Below, one piece after another: positions 1 through 13,899 of a DNA stretch of 64,000 nt. Under the pieces are notes generated by a model. That model worked only from the letters and a program-made list of their open reading frames with translations, was not told the origin of the DNA and ran no database searches. Source of the stretch: Anoplolepis gracilipes. Its lineage: Eukaryota; Arthropoda; Insecta; Hymenoptera; Formicidae. The DNA lies in contig NC_132971.1 of NCBI RefSeq assembly GCF_047496725.1, forward strand, positions 5,878,501 to 5,942,500. The letters are read 5' to 3'. The position numbers were made by a program, and so were the translations under genes. Numbering within the stretch: position 1 is the first letter of the stretch; every line of letters starts with the position of its first letter.

Positions 1-1413
1 AAGCTATTGCTATTAAATTATATTGTTTACATCCCTTTTAAGTAGCACATCCAAGAACTTTCCTTAGCGTCGTTTATAAAATCGTCATACACTCGTCCGT
101 ACACGTGCGCTACGCTGCTGTTATTTACATACGATTTCACGGATTTATCTATTATCAATATGAAATAGTAACATTTATAAAGAAAAGTGATTGCGTTTGT
201 AAAATAATTAGAGGTCTTATATTAGGAACCTCTCTCATAATAGACTACTTTACTCTAGTATTCGAAAATTACGTGTATTTAAAAGTTGCTTAATCTTTGA
301 GTCACCAAAAATCTTTCTACTTCTTTTCTAAGAGGAACCTATTTTAAAATTTGAATTAAATTTGAATTAAATCGGAGTATATAGTTGTTTTCGGAAGAAG
401 AGTCAATAAATTTTAAATATTGTGTTATATATACATATGTACTATGTTTGTAATATTTGGTAACAGTTTCTTTTACTTTTTATACTATAAAGTAATCACA
501 AGCTAAATTCTAATTGCATGCATACATAATGTATGATGCATTATACGATATATATAAAACGATTTATATACATATGTATAAGTAAATATAACATTTTCTC
601 GATAGTTTAATCAATAAATTTGTTATATACATATATTGAAGGAAAAATACGCTGAGTTTTTTGGTCATCGAAAAGTTGTTTTTACACATGAAAAACATAT
701 GTAAGGAATATGCGATTTTTAGATTCTACTATAACATCCGAAATTTTATCCATAACACGTATGTATTTGTTATCGAACTATCGTATCGAAAAGCCCATCA
801 ATAAAGATTGTCAAAAAAAATTTTAAAATTTTCTTGAAATAAATAATGTTTATAATTTATAGCAATATAGCATAATAAACTGTAAATTTTTATTTGCATT
901 TGAGTAATACATGTCGGTCCACATCCCAATTGAACACAAAACCTTCTGATTGGTCAATCATGTCTGGTCTAGTGAAAAGAGCATTGATTGCTGTGAGTGG
1001 TTATTTCCAATCGGGATATGTGCTAATGGGATGCTCTCACCGTGTCTCTTGGGCTTTATTGAAGCTAACATTTTTAACCTATATTGGAAACATAGAAATT
1101 TATATAATTAAATTTTGTAATACAATTTTTTATTCTCAATTAGCGGATATTTGTAATATTATCACTTTTGCAAGAAAAAACATGATTAACTGCGCGCGCC
1201 ATAAAATATATGGATTAAAATAGTACTCTTCTATAATTTTTTTGTCAAACACCTAAAGTTGCCGTCTTTTTTTAAGTTTTTAGAAAGAATATCTTTTTAA
1301 TATACATATATGTATATAGAGTGAAATAATGAAGAAGTTATTGAAATTATTTGATTATTATTTGAGAACAAATGGCTAGAATTTAAAAAAAAATTAAACA
1401 ATTTTGAATACCA

Positions 1414-1417
<4 letters not shown>

Positions 1418-1470
<53 letters not shown>
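1418..1470. repeat. (CT)n microsatellite
   Basis: An uninterrupted CT dinucleotide run of about 53 bp. It generates an artefactual Arg-Glu ORF on the minus strand. Confidence 0.95.
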
Positions 1471-1473
<3 letters not shown>

Positions 1474-4400
1474 AATTTTATTAATATACAATACAAATAT
1501 TATATAAAGCAATTTCGTAATTAAATTTTACGTTAAGAAGAGAAAAATGTAAAATGATGGTAGCAAAAATGCTCAATAAAGAATGTTTTCAAAATATACA
1601 AAGTTTCGTGAATAACCTGACAAACTTCTACAATGTATTCTAAAGGAAATTTTAAGTGAAGAAATTTATATACACTACAGTTTAATTCGAGCTATCGAGA
1701 TATAACAATTTTATTAGTAATAAACAAAATACGGTTTAGTTTTAGCACTATTCAAACACTTTGCTTCAATATCAAATAAATATTTGGTGACACTGCGTAT
1801 CTAATGGAAACTGATACTTTGAGTAAGGCAGAGCTGGGGGCTGTTATCAGAGCTTTGTGTTGTTAACAAGAGAATTAAATTCTTTATATCTCGATAATCA
1901 AATTGACCTATAGTGTATATAAACTTTTTTGCTTAAAATAATCTTTAGAACACAATTTAGAATACAGATAATAAAAGGCTCGAATAAACAATATAATATC
2001 GCACGGTGAAAAAAAGATTACTGAAAGTCAAGGAACAGTAATCAGAATTAAAAAAATTCATGTAACTTTAAAATAGACTTGTCCAACAAAATTTATGCTG
2101 CACGAGGAAAAATTTTCCAGTCCAAAAAATAGATAACGTATTTCGTCTCTTTTGCAATATGTGTCCATGTGTTATTAGAATGATTTGCTTAGGTTCTCTG
2201 ACCAGTATATAATTTCTCTTTCGCTCCAATTCATTGCTCAAACGGAGTTGTTGGTAGTGCTCTGCAATATATACTGAATCTTATAATATATATATAAATA
2301 GCCCTACAATAATATATTGAGATTATAATCTAAATGTATTCTTAAAATAGATAAAGTATTTAAATAACATATTTTGAATAAATTTTGGACACATTATGTT
2401 CCTAAGATTACAGATGTACATCCTTAGGATTCTGAAATGAAATATTTTGAGCATATTTTTAATCTGAAAGGAGTTTTTATTTGTTTTTTTATGACACTAA
2501 ATTCTTCCATCCACGTAAAAAAAAGTTATTAATATTAATATTATTAAATATTAAATATATAAATATTAAATTATTAATATTATTAAATATTAGATATATT
2601 AAAATATTTTTTAGATTATATAGTTGCATAATGCAAGTTTAATTTGTGTCAAGAAAAAAAGAGATTAAAAAATATTTGTTCGATGAAATTAAAACTTATT
2701 GAACTCATACTTTTGAAAAATGTTAATTCATTAAATATTCAATAATACTAGATAAAGAATGAACTTCACTCAGAGATATTTTTATATATAAGGGCGTTTT
2801 GCTGTACATGTTAGCGAAATTGCATTATAAATCAATGTGCTGTTTTTCTTCTGAAACGACGGACTTTTTGAAGAACTAACGAATGGAAATATTTCAGGCT
2901 AAAACGATGGTATTTATATTGTCGGATGACTTATGTGTGCTATTCACATCTCGCTGGAAGCTTTTGCATACGCAATGCGAATCGCGTATTAAGCTTTAAG
3001 AAAGCTGCGTGTTACCTTGTACGCTGACAAATTGAGAAGTCTGCGATCTTGCTTGTAAATAAACGTTTGCTTAAAAAATAAGCGAGAAAAAAAAATGACA
3101 AAATTTATCAGGAGATAATGCAATGCAAACAGGATTTTAACAGTATTGTATATGTATACAGATGATATGTATTCTTTTTTAAAGTTCTTTTGAAAAGAAG
3201 GTTTTAAACATAAATATTAACATGCCATTGTTATCCGCAGAGTAACAAAAATGAATATTTTAAGGACTGGAAAGCTGACATTATAAAATAAAATTTATGC
3301 TACAAAACAGCTTTAGAGTTAGATTGAAAAATATTAATAGTTTTTTCTTACAGTCTTTAACTTAACAGTCTTAACTAACTATTTAGGATTAAACATTTAT
3401 ATTTGATGTGTGTGTGTGTATGTGTGAGATATATTTGAATGTTTTGATATAAAAATCTAAAAAATTGTACATTCTTAAATTATATAATATGATTATACAA
3501 ATTAAATTATTAGTGCTATATACAGATCTTTTATATTATTCTAGATCGCTAATAGCTAATACTAAAAATAATGAAAGAGTAGCCATATTTAATTGAGCAG
3601 AATATATAAATTAGGCTAAGTATGTTATAAATCATTGGTATATTTCTTATTTTTATATGTGCACTGTGTATGTACACTTAATATTTTTCGCTGTTTTATT
3701 TTTACGTTAAAATATAGACATGTTTATTATCTTATCAAGAGACGGTATATTGAATTCTGTCAACGTTGATTTATGTCTTTTGAACGTGCGGCAATATCGC
3801 ACAAATTTGCAATTGTTTTAATTAATGCATACACAGTTTAATAAATACACAGTTCTGAAAATGCGCAGAAACTGGTCTTTTATAAAGTTTAACTCATACG
3901 ATTTACAATGTGTTTGTTAGGTTGCAGGTTTTATAATACCATATGCAGGTTTTATATCATGTTATGTTTCTTTTTTCTCTTCATCTTTTTTTTCTTTCTT
4001 TTGTTTTCATCTCTCTTTTTTCTCTCGATTTGATTTTCAAGTCAGTGACTTCACCACGATTTTTTTAGCTTACACTTTTAAGGAATTAAGAGGGGTATTA
4101 AAAATGAATCTCTTGAAACTTGAAATTTATTATTTGAGCATTTAGTATTAGCATTGAATAAAATGCAAGTTTCATGCATAACTATTTAGTTTCAAGAAAA
4201 AATTAATTTTTCTTGACGCATTATTATCTGACTCTTATTAATAACTTAGGAAATTTGAATTGTATTTTTTATATGAAAGCTGTATCAATTTTTTAGTGAA
4301 ATATTTTATTATAATTACGTGATATAGATATGTGATAAAAATTACTTATTATTAGATAAAAATTATTGAAGTAGGCAATTTATATTTAATAGCTATAATT

Positions 4401-5817
4401 GGCACTTATTGATTATTTATATTTAATAGCTATATAAGTGACATTTATTGATTTGCTTTTTTTTATAGTCGTAAGATACCAAGATGCAAATGTCATTTGA
4501 TGTCTAATAATGGCAAAAAATATTTTTCAGTTTTGGAAAGTGTACAAATAGTTCCGAATTTTATTCGAATTCAAATAGGCGAATATCTTTGCATTATTAA
4601 TCAAAAATTTAATATTAATTTGTTTTATAGAATAAGAGAATTGTTCGAAAACTTAAAACACAAACATTTCTACTTCGAACTTTAAACAGTTTAAGCACGT
4701 AATATATTAAAGTTTATATCTAGGATTTATTATAAATGTACTCTAGGAATTATCGTCGATAGACTTGAACGTTTCTAATTTTTCTGATATTTTGACGAGA
4801 CTGATTATCTAATTTATTAATTTCGTGACACATTTAATGATTTGCGCAGCTGCGAAAACGCGATACATATTACACTCGAAAATGCGAGAAATTCTCATTA
4901 CGAATAGAACGGCAAGATACGAGACCGACTATCATTGATCTTTCGAATTCCATGAGGTCTGTCCTTGGCCAGCCTTAGCGTTGAGAATTCTACTTATATT
5001 CAGCAGACAATTGCGTGCGATTTACATACTCGGCATTGTTACGTGATACGATCCTCTGCATGAATGTGCAATATGTCTTCCAATCCTGTTCGTAGATCTG
5101 TATATTTTAAATATGCGAAATTTTCCTCAAGATACTAAAAAAGGGAAGTTTTATGTTGTGTATGTAAATAATAAAGTATACTTAAACATCAATTTTAATT
5201 TCTTAATATATCTAATTCAAACAACAAATGCAATAATATTTGCTGCTAGTTTTTTCATAGAGCCTTTGAATCCTGCATTTCATGATTAAAAAGAATATAA
5301 CAAAAAAGAAGAAGATAATATGTGTAAGAGTAATACGTAATAATGTAATAACATAACACAACCTTTCTTTATCATGTAGATAAAGTTCGTAAAAATAACA
5401 ATATTATCTTTTATCTTATTTATACAATGTTGCGTTTTTGCTTTTCTATCTCTATATTATTAGAGATAAAATTTGCATATGCAAGAAGAGAAAAACATAA
5501 ATGTATGTATGTATAAGAAAGAAAGGAAAAGAGAGAAAGATATTTTCATGTGCATATTTACCTGTTATATAACTTTCATTAATACGTTGTATTTATTGTT
5601 ATGGCATTTTATATTTCTAAACTTGCATTCAATAATACTTTTATAATTGCGATATGTTTACTTTTCGTATTTACAATAAAATCGTTGTATAGTTGCATAA
5701 TATTCCGTTGTGAATAATCATGGTTTATTTTTAAGCAAATTTTAAACTTGAAATAATATTGTTGACTTTTAATGCTAGTAATACTTGCAGCACTTACTAT
5801 ATTATTTTTACTTTCTT

Positions 5818-5818
<1 letters not shown>

Positions 5819-5884
<66 letters not shown>
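5819..5884. repeat. (GA)n microsatellite
   Basis: A GA run of about 65 bp with one AAA interruption near 5833. Confidence 0.95.
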
Positions 5885-5887
<3 letters not shown>

Positions 5888-7010
5888 ATTATTTGTTAAA
5901 AATACAGTAAGATATTTTTCTATTTAAACTTTTAATATTATATTCTGTGTATGTGTGATAACTATAAATAGAATCACATACTTATGTAAATATAACAACG
6001 TTTGTTTAGCTCCATATATTTTTGTTATACCATTTACATGAGCATATGCATCAAAGCATTGTGTCGTTTACATAAGCATGCATTAAAACAGAGTATATGC
6101 AAATTTCACTAATTTAACCTATTGTTCATCTTGATTTTCATTTTGATAAAATCTTGTAAGAAATATCATTTTTCACAAAAAAAGTCTATAATTTTTCTTA
6201 TTTAATTACAATTCTTTATTTCGAACGATGAACGGAGTCTCATGTTGACAGAAAGGCATACTATGATTAAAATTTTCTTATCATTGCGAAATTGTTGTAT
6301 AATTCTTTTATTGATATTATCTCATAATTTTATTACGTACGAAGAATGTGACTGCAATCCTCGTTTTAATAACATAACTGTTCGTGATACTGTCATTTAT
6401 GTATTCTTCGTGACATTTATTTTAATAATAAAATCATAAATAATGTGAATTAATCGTTCTTATAAAATGACTTAGATCTTTAATGACAATTTATCTGTCT
6501 TTTTTGATCAAGGATTGCATACATACATTTATAATATTATACACGATTAAATCAATAATTCAATTTTATAATATTATAAACAATTAGTTAATAATTTTTC
6601 AAAACAGAAAGAGATTTAAAACTTCTTACTATAATTAATTAGTTTAAATTGACATTAATGGATCACATTTTTTTGACGTATATTATAGAGGGTGTAATTC
6701 TCAGTAATAATACACGCTTTGAATTATGACGCTTTCTTGATTTCTGACAATGAAATACATGACTTCAAAATATTGTAGAAATAAAATTTAAAAAAAAGGA
6801 TTATTTATTGAAAGAATTTATTATCAATGACCTTAATCTTTAACATATATTTTCAAGATTATGATTCTCAGTAACTTTCAAAAGATTTTCATTATTATTA
6901 AGCATTTATCATTTTAGTTACTCATCATTAAGCAATTACTTAGAGATTTAAAAATATGCAAATAAACCAAATATATTTATATTTTAAATTTGTTATATAC
7001 GGAAAGTTCC

Positions 7011-7067
7011 AAATATGTATTTTATTATTAAATATGTATTTTATTACTAAATATGTATTTTATTATT
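7011..7067. repeat. 19-bp tandem repeat, three copies
   Basis: The unit AAATATGTATTTTATTATT occurs at 7011, 7030 and 7049 with one substitution. Confidence 0.85.
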
Positions 7068-8355
7068 TTCTTTACCTAAGTTATAAAAAATTTTAAGTCG
7101 TAAAATAAACACGTGGGCATAGAAAAAGACGGAATCTCGCCCCCTATATTCTTATTTCAACAAAATTCTAATTTAACTCAAACTTCTAGTTCTGATTTTA
7201 AATTAAAGTTAGGACTAAGTTAAAATATTTTCGAGAAAAAAACGTAAGCAAAGAAACAAAGTCCTTTTCCTGTACATTTATTTTGTATAAATTTATAATA
7301 TATAAATGTTTATAATAATATATATTTATAATATATAAATTTATTATAAATTTTTATAATATATAGGTTTATGTATAAATATTTTAATTTATTATTTTAA
7401 ATAAAAATATTTAATAACAAAGTGTGCAGATAAAATTAGCAAAATGACACAGTAACTATACATATATTATTATAAATAAAAAAAAATAGTAATATATTTC
7501 AATTGTCTTTATACTTATATTCATTCTTACTATTTATTATTTTCAATTTATTATTATTTTAGATAAAATATTTTAAATAACAATGTTTAACAAATACATA
7601 ATGTATAACGAATAAATATGTTAAGCATATTTAATTTGATTTTAGAATGATAAGCAGATTATTCATTCAAATCTGCATGAAAACTCCTTTAAATTTATCA
7701 CAAATTTGAGAAGAAATGAAATATGCGAGTAATAATTCTACAATTCCTTTTTTTTAATTTTATTGCCGTACTTACTTAATATTTGATTGTTTAAATATTT
7801 ACATTATTTGATTGCAAATAATTGTACGTAATGATTTATTTCTTTCTAAATTTTTAACTAAATGAAAAATATTTTTGTTTTTTTCTTTTTTTTGGAGTGG
7901 GGGGGGGGGAGGATAAAGCTATGTTGTCGGAAGACCATCATGTTAAGAAAATGCATTCTGTGGAATAGGAAAAGCATTTTAAATGTATCACAGCGCAGCA
8001 TTTGCAAAAGGCAAACATATTTTCAACTACTGTGGTCCACGATACATGTACGCACTACTCTGTGGCAACTGGCAACGAATCTAACAAGAAAAAAAATTTA
8101 TGTAAGCATAAATAATGTTGCTTTGGAAGAGAGCGCTGCATATTTTTCATATGGCACTATCTGTTTTTATAGAAAGTCGCGATGCGGCAGACTGTACTCG
8201 AAATATGCTTGCCTTATAATTCATGAACTGATATTTTTATGATTTTTATACGTGCAAAAATAAGTGAATTTAAACATAATTAAAATAAAATATAATAGAA
8301 AAAACATTGCCTTTGTATATGTTTGATTCATAGATTTAATTTGTACATAACTTTA

Positions 8356-8445
8356 AATTTTTATTAATATTATATTTTATTAATATTATAATTATATTTT
8401 ATTAATATTATAATATTTTATTAATATTATATTTTATTAATATTT
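8356..8445. repeat. AT-only tandem repeat
   Basis: About five copies of a unit close to ATTTTATTAATATTAT with small length changes. Confidence 0.8.
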
Positions 8446-9399
8446 AAATAATAAATATTATTTATATAATTATTGTTAGATATTATTTAAATAATTATTA
8501 AATATATGAAAATTGTATACACATTTTTGAGTTATTTTATATTTTATTATAAACAAAAAAATATACACACACGCACATGTCTGTGCGCGAATTGAAGCGA
8601 AGCGTCATTATATGTTTGTAATTATACATACTCAATGCGCGGCTTATGAACGTATGTCTGTCTAAAAAATGGCACTGATTGTAACTTTTATTTAATAATT
8701 CCTCTTTTGTTAAGCATCGCTCAAAAAACTGATTCATAATATTTTCATTCATTTTTCAAGAATAGTGTTATATGTAATTTATGAACGCGAATTATGATAT
8801 ATACCTTCCTCTCTCTTTCTCTCTCTTTTTCTATGTGTGTGTGTATGTATCAGGAGACACAGTAATGTCTCGATGCAATATATACATGCAAAATTATTTT
8901 TTGCATACACATGCGATTTTTTAAATTAAGATACATAATCAAAGATAGCATTTTATTTTTTAAATAAACTTAAAAATTTAAACCTACCACAAAAAAGCAA
9001 GCAAATCAAAATCTATCAATTGAATCTTAATAGCATTTTGTATTACTTTACATTAATTCTAACATCTTTATTCTTTAATGAAAATTAATTAAATATATCA
9101 TATAAGAACTCTGATATTTATAAAGTAGAAACACGATTTATGTGATCATTTAAATGTTTTTTATTCTAATTTTGAATTGAATTAAAAGCAATAGAAATGT
9201 TCTAAATGACAAAACATTTTGCATATATTGGAATATATTAATATAGGCATTAACGTAGAATTAAAAAATAAATCTACTTTAGAAATTTAATGAAGACAAC
9301 ATTATATTTAATATGATTTATTAGTTTGAAATAAAAAAACCTTTTTATAAAATTATATAATTATAATATAATTATTATATAGTCACATATATTGGATGC

Positions 9400-9645
9400 G
9401 AAAAGTGAGTACAGTATAAAAAATATCTGAATAAAAATAAATTTATTATCTCCTTTAAAATGTTGTCCCTCGCTTACCACATATTTATTTTAAGGTTTTT
9501 GCCACCTTCCAAGTATTGGAAATCTTTCTAAGTACGTTGATTTTTCCTTAATGCACATGCTATCTTAGCTTCGATTTTTTTCTTTCATCATGACGTTTAC
9601 TGTGAAAAAAAACCATAAGTCACGATGTCAAAGCTGGCAAATACA
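9400..9645 (-). mobile_element. Relic of a mariner-like transposase C-terminus
   Basis: On the minus strand a broken frame reads roughly DLWFFF, then LGRWQKP, a stop, then NKYVVSEGQHFKGD. This order matches the mariner family C-terminus (an aromatic-rich stretch, a Trp-Gln-Lys box, then Ser-Glu-Gly and Phe-x-Gly-Asp). Several stops show it is dead. Terminal repeats were not identified with certainty. Confidence 0.45.
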
Positions 9646-9825
9646 AATTTAGGCACACATAGTAAATTTTGTATGTATGTTAACGGGTTGTTCGTGTAAT
9701 TCATATTTCACAACAAATTAAAAAGATCGATCTTCACACAACCGTAACTCAATACTGACTGACCAAACCGAATAAGTTGAAACTTATCATATATTATGAA
9801 GGGAGGATTCTACAATTACATTTCA

Positions 9826-9900
9826 CTACGGAAGTTCTCCTTCTTTGCACTGTGTAGTGCGCTGTCACTATATAGTGAAAAACATTCACCGTAGTGACGG
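9826..9900. repeat. Short inverted repeat
   Basis: TCACTACGG near 9827 is answered by CCGTAGTGA near 9890, and a smaller TGTAGTG/CACTATATAGTG hairpin lies inside. It could be a small MITE remnant. Confidence 0.4.
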
Positions 9901-10559
9901 CATTCATTGTTTTTTTATCAACTTCTACTTGAAATAAAAGCATCTATTGTAGGATTATAATCACATAAAATTAAATTATTTAGTTTTATGAAGACAAACA
10001 TGTTTTATGTATTATATTATTTCTTGTAACATTTATTATGACAGATATTAAAGAATGTAAAAATTTAATTATAATAATTATCCAACTAAATGAAATTAAA
10101 TTTTTTATTTACTTATAAAATTATACATATATTAAAATAATTATATGTATGTATTTTATGAAAAGATGTTTTTTTTTCTCTTTCTTTTCTCTCTCTCTCC
10201 CTCTTTGTCGTCCTTCTCTTTCTCACTCTTTAGAAGGAAAACTGTTCGCGATCAAGATGAAGATAGAATGAAATTTCTATCATCAGTTTAATGAAATATT
10301 CATATTTAATTAAAGTTCTAATTGCGTTTATAAATTAGCTATTTATTCTACTTGTTGTTAGTGAAGCAAAATTTTATCAAAAATGCATAGCGTATCTTTT
10401 TCTCATGTGATTTTGTGTAATGTAATCTATATCAATTATATTATTTATTTATTTTATTATTATTAATTATTTTATTATTATTTCTAAGATCAGGCTTATT
10501 GAAGAATAAAAATAATATCTTTTCGATTTATAATAGCAGTTCTTTCGTTGTCTTTTTCA

Positions 10560-10734
10560 GGGTTGACCAATGCTACCGTCAGTATAATTGACCCAAATGT
10601 GCCACAAAAATAGTGGATCATAAATTACACGGTCTTGACGAGAGTGCACTTGACACAGCACTGTCTACACGACTACTATACAGAGGAAGACACGAAGAGA
10701 AAAAGAGAGAGCGAGAGTAAGAGAATGAATGAGT

Positions 10735-10806
<72 letters not shown>
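10560..10806 (+). other. Possible non-coding 5' exon upstream of Octbeta1R
   Basis: A good acceptor (CTTTCGTTGTCTTTTTCAG) ends at 10559. A GTGAGT donor consensus begins at 10807, just after a (GA)n tract. No coding frame of interest lies between. It could be a 5'UTR exon spliced to 12599, but nothing except the two splice signals supports it. Confidence 0.25.
10736..10806. repeat. (GA)n microsatellite
   Basis: A GA run of about 68 bp. It gives Arg-Glu and Leu-Ser low-complexity ORFs on the two strands, none of them a gene. Confidence 0.95.
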
Positions 10807-10807
<1 letters not shown>

Positions 10808-12598
10808 TGAGTGAGAGAGTTAAGGGGGGAACAGTGACAAAGAGGAATGATGGGCAAAAGGTGGGGAAAAAAGAGGACATTCCATTGAAGATTACCAGCT
10901 CTCTTCCGACGTGTCCTCATTTTGAATAGAGACGAATGGAAAACTGTTATATCAGCTGATATGCGAATCTCGAAGGAATTATAACAAGTTGTTATATGCC
11001 AAAGGATCATTTAATTATATAAATTTGTCTGTCTCAAATCATGTAAAATTATTTATGAATTGTGTTAACAATTTATATTACAATTGTAAAAGTTGTAAAA
11101 ATAAAAAAAATTATATTTAGAAAAAAAATTGTAGCAATAAAAATATTTTATAATTTTAAATTTTTGTTTTAAATTTTAGCAAGTTTTGACAAATTTACAT
11201 GTACATATACATATAAATTTTTAATAATAAAATTTTAACAATATTTAAATAATACTAATTAATATTAATTAATATTTTTAATAAACAAATAAAGTTTTTT
11301 CTCGTGTAAATATGCTTATATAAATATATGTATATAAGTTGTATAATTATATTTTTTTATTAATAATATTTATAAAAATACATTAATATTTATAAAAATA
11401 TTATGTATGCGCTTGCGTATGTTTGAAAAGATTTAGGAGTAAGTATAATCAACTTTAAAGAAAATCATAAAAAAAAAAGTTTATTTATATTTCTAATTAC
11501 GTAAGATAAATTTTATTTCATTAAACATTTATTAGACTAATATATAATTTTTGTATTCTTAATTAACATGTCTTTCTGTTCAATTTCTCTCAATTTTTTT
11601 TGTTATATATTTGCTTATATACCAAAAATTGATAAAATACTGATCTTTTATAAATAACATAAATTTGGAAAAATAAGAAATAATTTGTTGACATCAAATT
11701 GGATGAATAACACACATCTATAATTTTTTGTTCAAAATTGTTTAATATTGTTATTATATTGGATTATTGTAGCATTGTAAGTAAATGCATTATCATGCAA
11801 GAGGACTCGTCACATTTTATTTCGAACAATTCTTTTGTTAGACGATTCAATAACGTTTCGTGATTTGTTTGTAGTATTCTGTATTTACAGTCTTTCAATA
11901 ATATCTTCGAAGGAACAAAAAAAAACTTTTAGACGTATTTTTTTATAATTCTCAAATCTCAATTTCTGTGATTCCCGTTTATATATCCGTTCAATCATAA
12001 ATATTTTACTCAGATAGTGCTTTATTTTTATATGTTATTTGTTTATATCATGTGAAATTGTATTTCAAAAACTTATATTTTATATTTCTTTAGAATAATT
12101 ACTTCAAATATAAAGCAGGTATTAGATCTAGGACAAAACACAATTTAAAAATGCGTAAAGACGTCAAATACATATGATAATGTCTGTGTTATCTGTCATA
12201 CAAAGAAATTAAATTTATAAAGATTTAGAAATTTAAATTAATATAGATTTTAGGTGCTGTGATTGAATAAGGCAAACACAATTTAATAATATTTATGTAA
12301 TATGAAAGAAAACTTCTGCAATCTTATACCGTGACAATAAAATAATGAAATATTTCTCGAACAAACAAATAAATATTTTTATTATTGCTGTATAATTATA
12401 TGTCGATTTTTATTCCGTTTAAAGGAAGCATATTTTATAGTTGGTGCAATTTGATAAAAATATTTCTTTATAATTTTTAAATAATATTTGTGAATTTCAC
12501 AATGTTCATCTACTAGCTATCACAATATTTTTGGTAGATAAAAAAAATTCCTTAATTTCCTTTGAAAATAAAAATATCTTTTTCTCTTATTTTTACAG
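10807..12598. other. Non-coding AT-rich stretch before the receptor exon
   Basis: AT-rich sequence without coding signal; probably an intron of the receptor gene if the 5' exon near 10.6 kb is real. Confidence 0.5.
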
Positions 12599-13899
12599 AT
12601 CCAGAAAAGTGCGTGACAGCAACAATATTGTGCCAGAAACCAAAGCTATTTTACGAGGCATCTCTTATGAATCGGCTTCGTGAATCTCACAACGCCAATT
12701 ATGTTGACAAGTAAGGCAAAGAAAGACAAATGTGTAAAAAAGGAACTTTCTTTCTCTCGAATTAAAAATGAATGTCTGCCTTGTCCGTCGATTGATTGGG
12801 ACTTCCGTCACCTAAAGTCATCTTCTCAAAATTCTTCCGTTTGACCGAGAGGATAGACCAAGGAGTGGTCGACGCTCGGTGACGGTAGAAACCGTCATTG
12901 AGCGAGGATGACCGCAAAAACGACATTTGACCCAGCGGAGATCTCTTCATTCGATATGACATCGATGCTGGATGTCACTTCGACTGAGGAGGATCCTTAC
13001 GTCAATAACACTGAAGTGAACGTTGTAGAGATCAATTGGCCGGACTTGTCATCAGCCATCATGAAAGTCTGCATCCTTGGTTCAATCATCACCACGGCTT
13101 TGTTTGGTAATCTCCTTGTAATGGTGTCTGTGATACGACACAGAAAACTACGGATCATAACAAATTACTTCGTGGTCTCGCTAGCATTGGCGGACATGCT
13201 TGTAGCGATGTTTGCAATGACCTTTAATGCCAGCGTCCAGATAACTGGCAGGTGGCTGTTCGGCTACTTTATGTGCGATGTCTGGAATTCCCTGGACGTA
13301 TATTTCAGCACTAGTTCGATACTTCATCTAATGTGCATCTCAGTGGATCGATATTACGCAATCGTGAAGCCGCTCAGGTATCCCATTAACATGACGAAAA
13401 GAGTAGTAGCATATATGCTGCTCGCTTGCTGGCTAGCGCCAGCCATTATTTCCTTTGTACCGATTTTTTACGGTTGGTACACCACGGAAGAGAACAGTGT
13501 GCACAGGCACAAGCACCCAGAACTGTGCGAGTTTAAAGTCAACAGAATATACGCCATATTGTCGTCGAGTATATCCTTCTGGATACCCTGCACCATTATG
13601 ATGGTCACATACTTTGCAATATTTAAAGAGGCTAATAAACAAGAGAAGCAGATGCATAGCAGAATGGGCAATGCTATGTTACTCAGTAGACCAAGTAAGG
13701 ATCTTAATAATTTAAACGGAGAATTGAATAGTGGCGGATCATCGAAAACGCTAACATTGAATGAGATTAACACTGAACATTTGCATACTCCCACGAAAGA
13801 TAAACATATGATGAAAATGAAGAGAGAACATAAAGCAGCAAGAACGTTAAGTATTATTATGGGTACTTTCATCCTCTGTTGGCTGCCATTTTTCCTGTG
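12599..13899 (+). CDS. Octbeta1R: Octbeta1R first coding exon (5'UTR plus residues 1-331)
   Basis: A strong acceptor (TTTTTACAG, ending at 12598) opens this exon, so the first 309 nt are 5'UTR and at least one exon lies upstream. Coding starts at 12908 and covers TM1 to TM6. The donor is TG|GTACGT at 13899/13900 and splits the Trp331 codon. Reading past it gives only a few residues before a stop, and the next exon restores FLWYVATALCESC, which fixes the junction. Confidence 0.9.

Larger units (their letters stand above)
1..10559. other. Non-coding region upstream of the receptor gene
   Basis: No protein-coding exon could be supported. The region is AT-rich and holds (CT)n at 1418-1470, (GA)n at 5819-5884, AT-rich tandem repeats near 7.0 and 8.4 kb, and a mariner relic near 9.5 kb. 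Slightly GC-richer patches without coding potential lie at about 900-1070, 2900-3070, 4860-5090 and 7900-8240. They could be conserved regulatory sequence or old repeats. Confidence 0.6.

Noticed and set aside
894..1223. 109-residue ORF
   Set aside because: The second half is ordinary AT-rich sequence and the first half matches no protein I know.
1297..1512. Arg-Glu repeat ORF on the minus strand
   Set aside because: Produced entirely by the (CT)n tract at 1418-1470.
7862..8242. 126-residue ORF starting after a poly-T and poly-G run
   Set aside because: No signal peptide, domain or splice signal. The composition is that of random AT-rich sequence and nothing links it to a gene.
10618..11010. 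Leu/Ser- and Arg/Glu-rich ORFs on both strands
   Set aside because: They are translations of the (GA)n microsatellite and its complement, without any family or splice support.
13433..13872. Minus-strand ORFs opposite the receptor exon
   Set aside because: They are antisense shadows of the GPCR coding frame.
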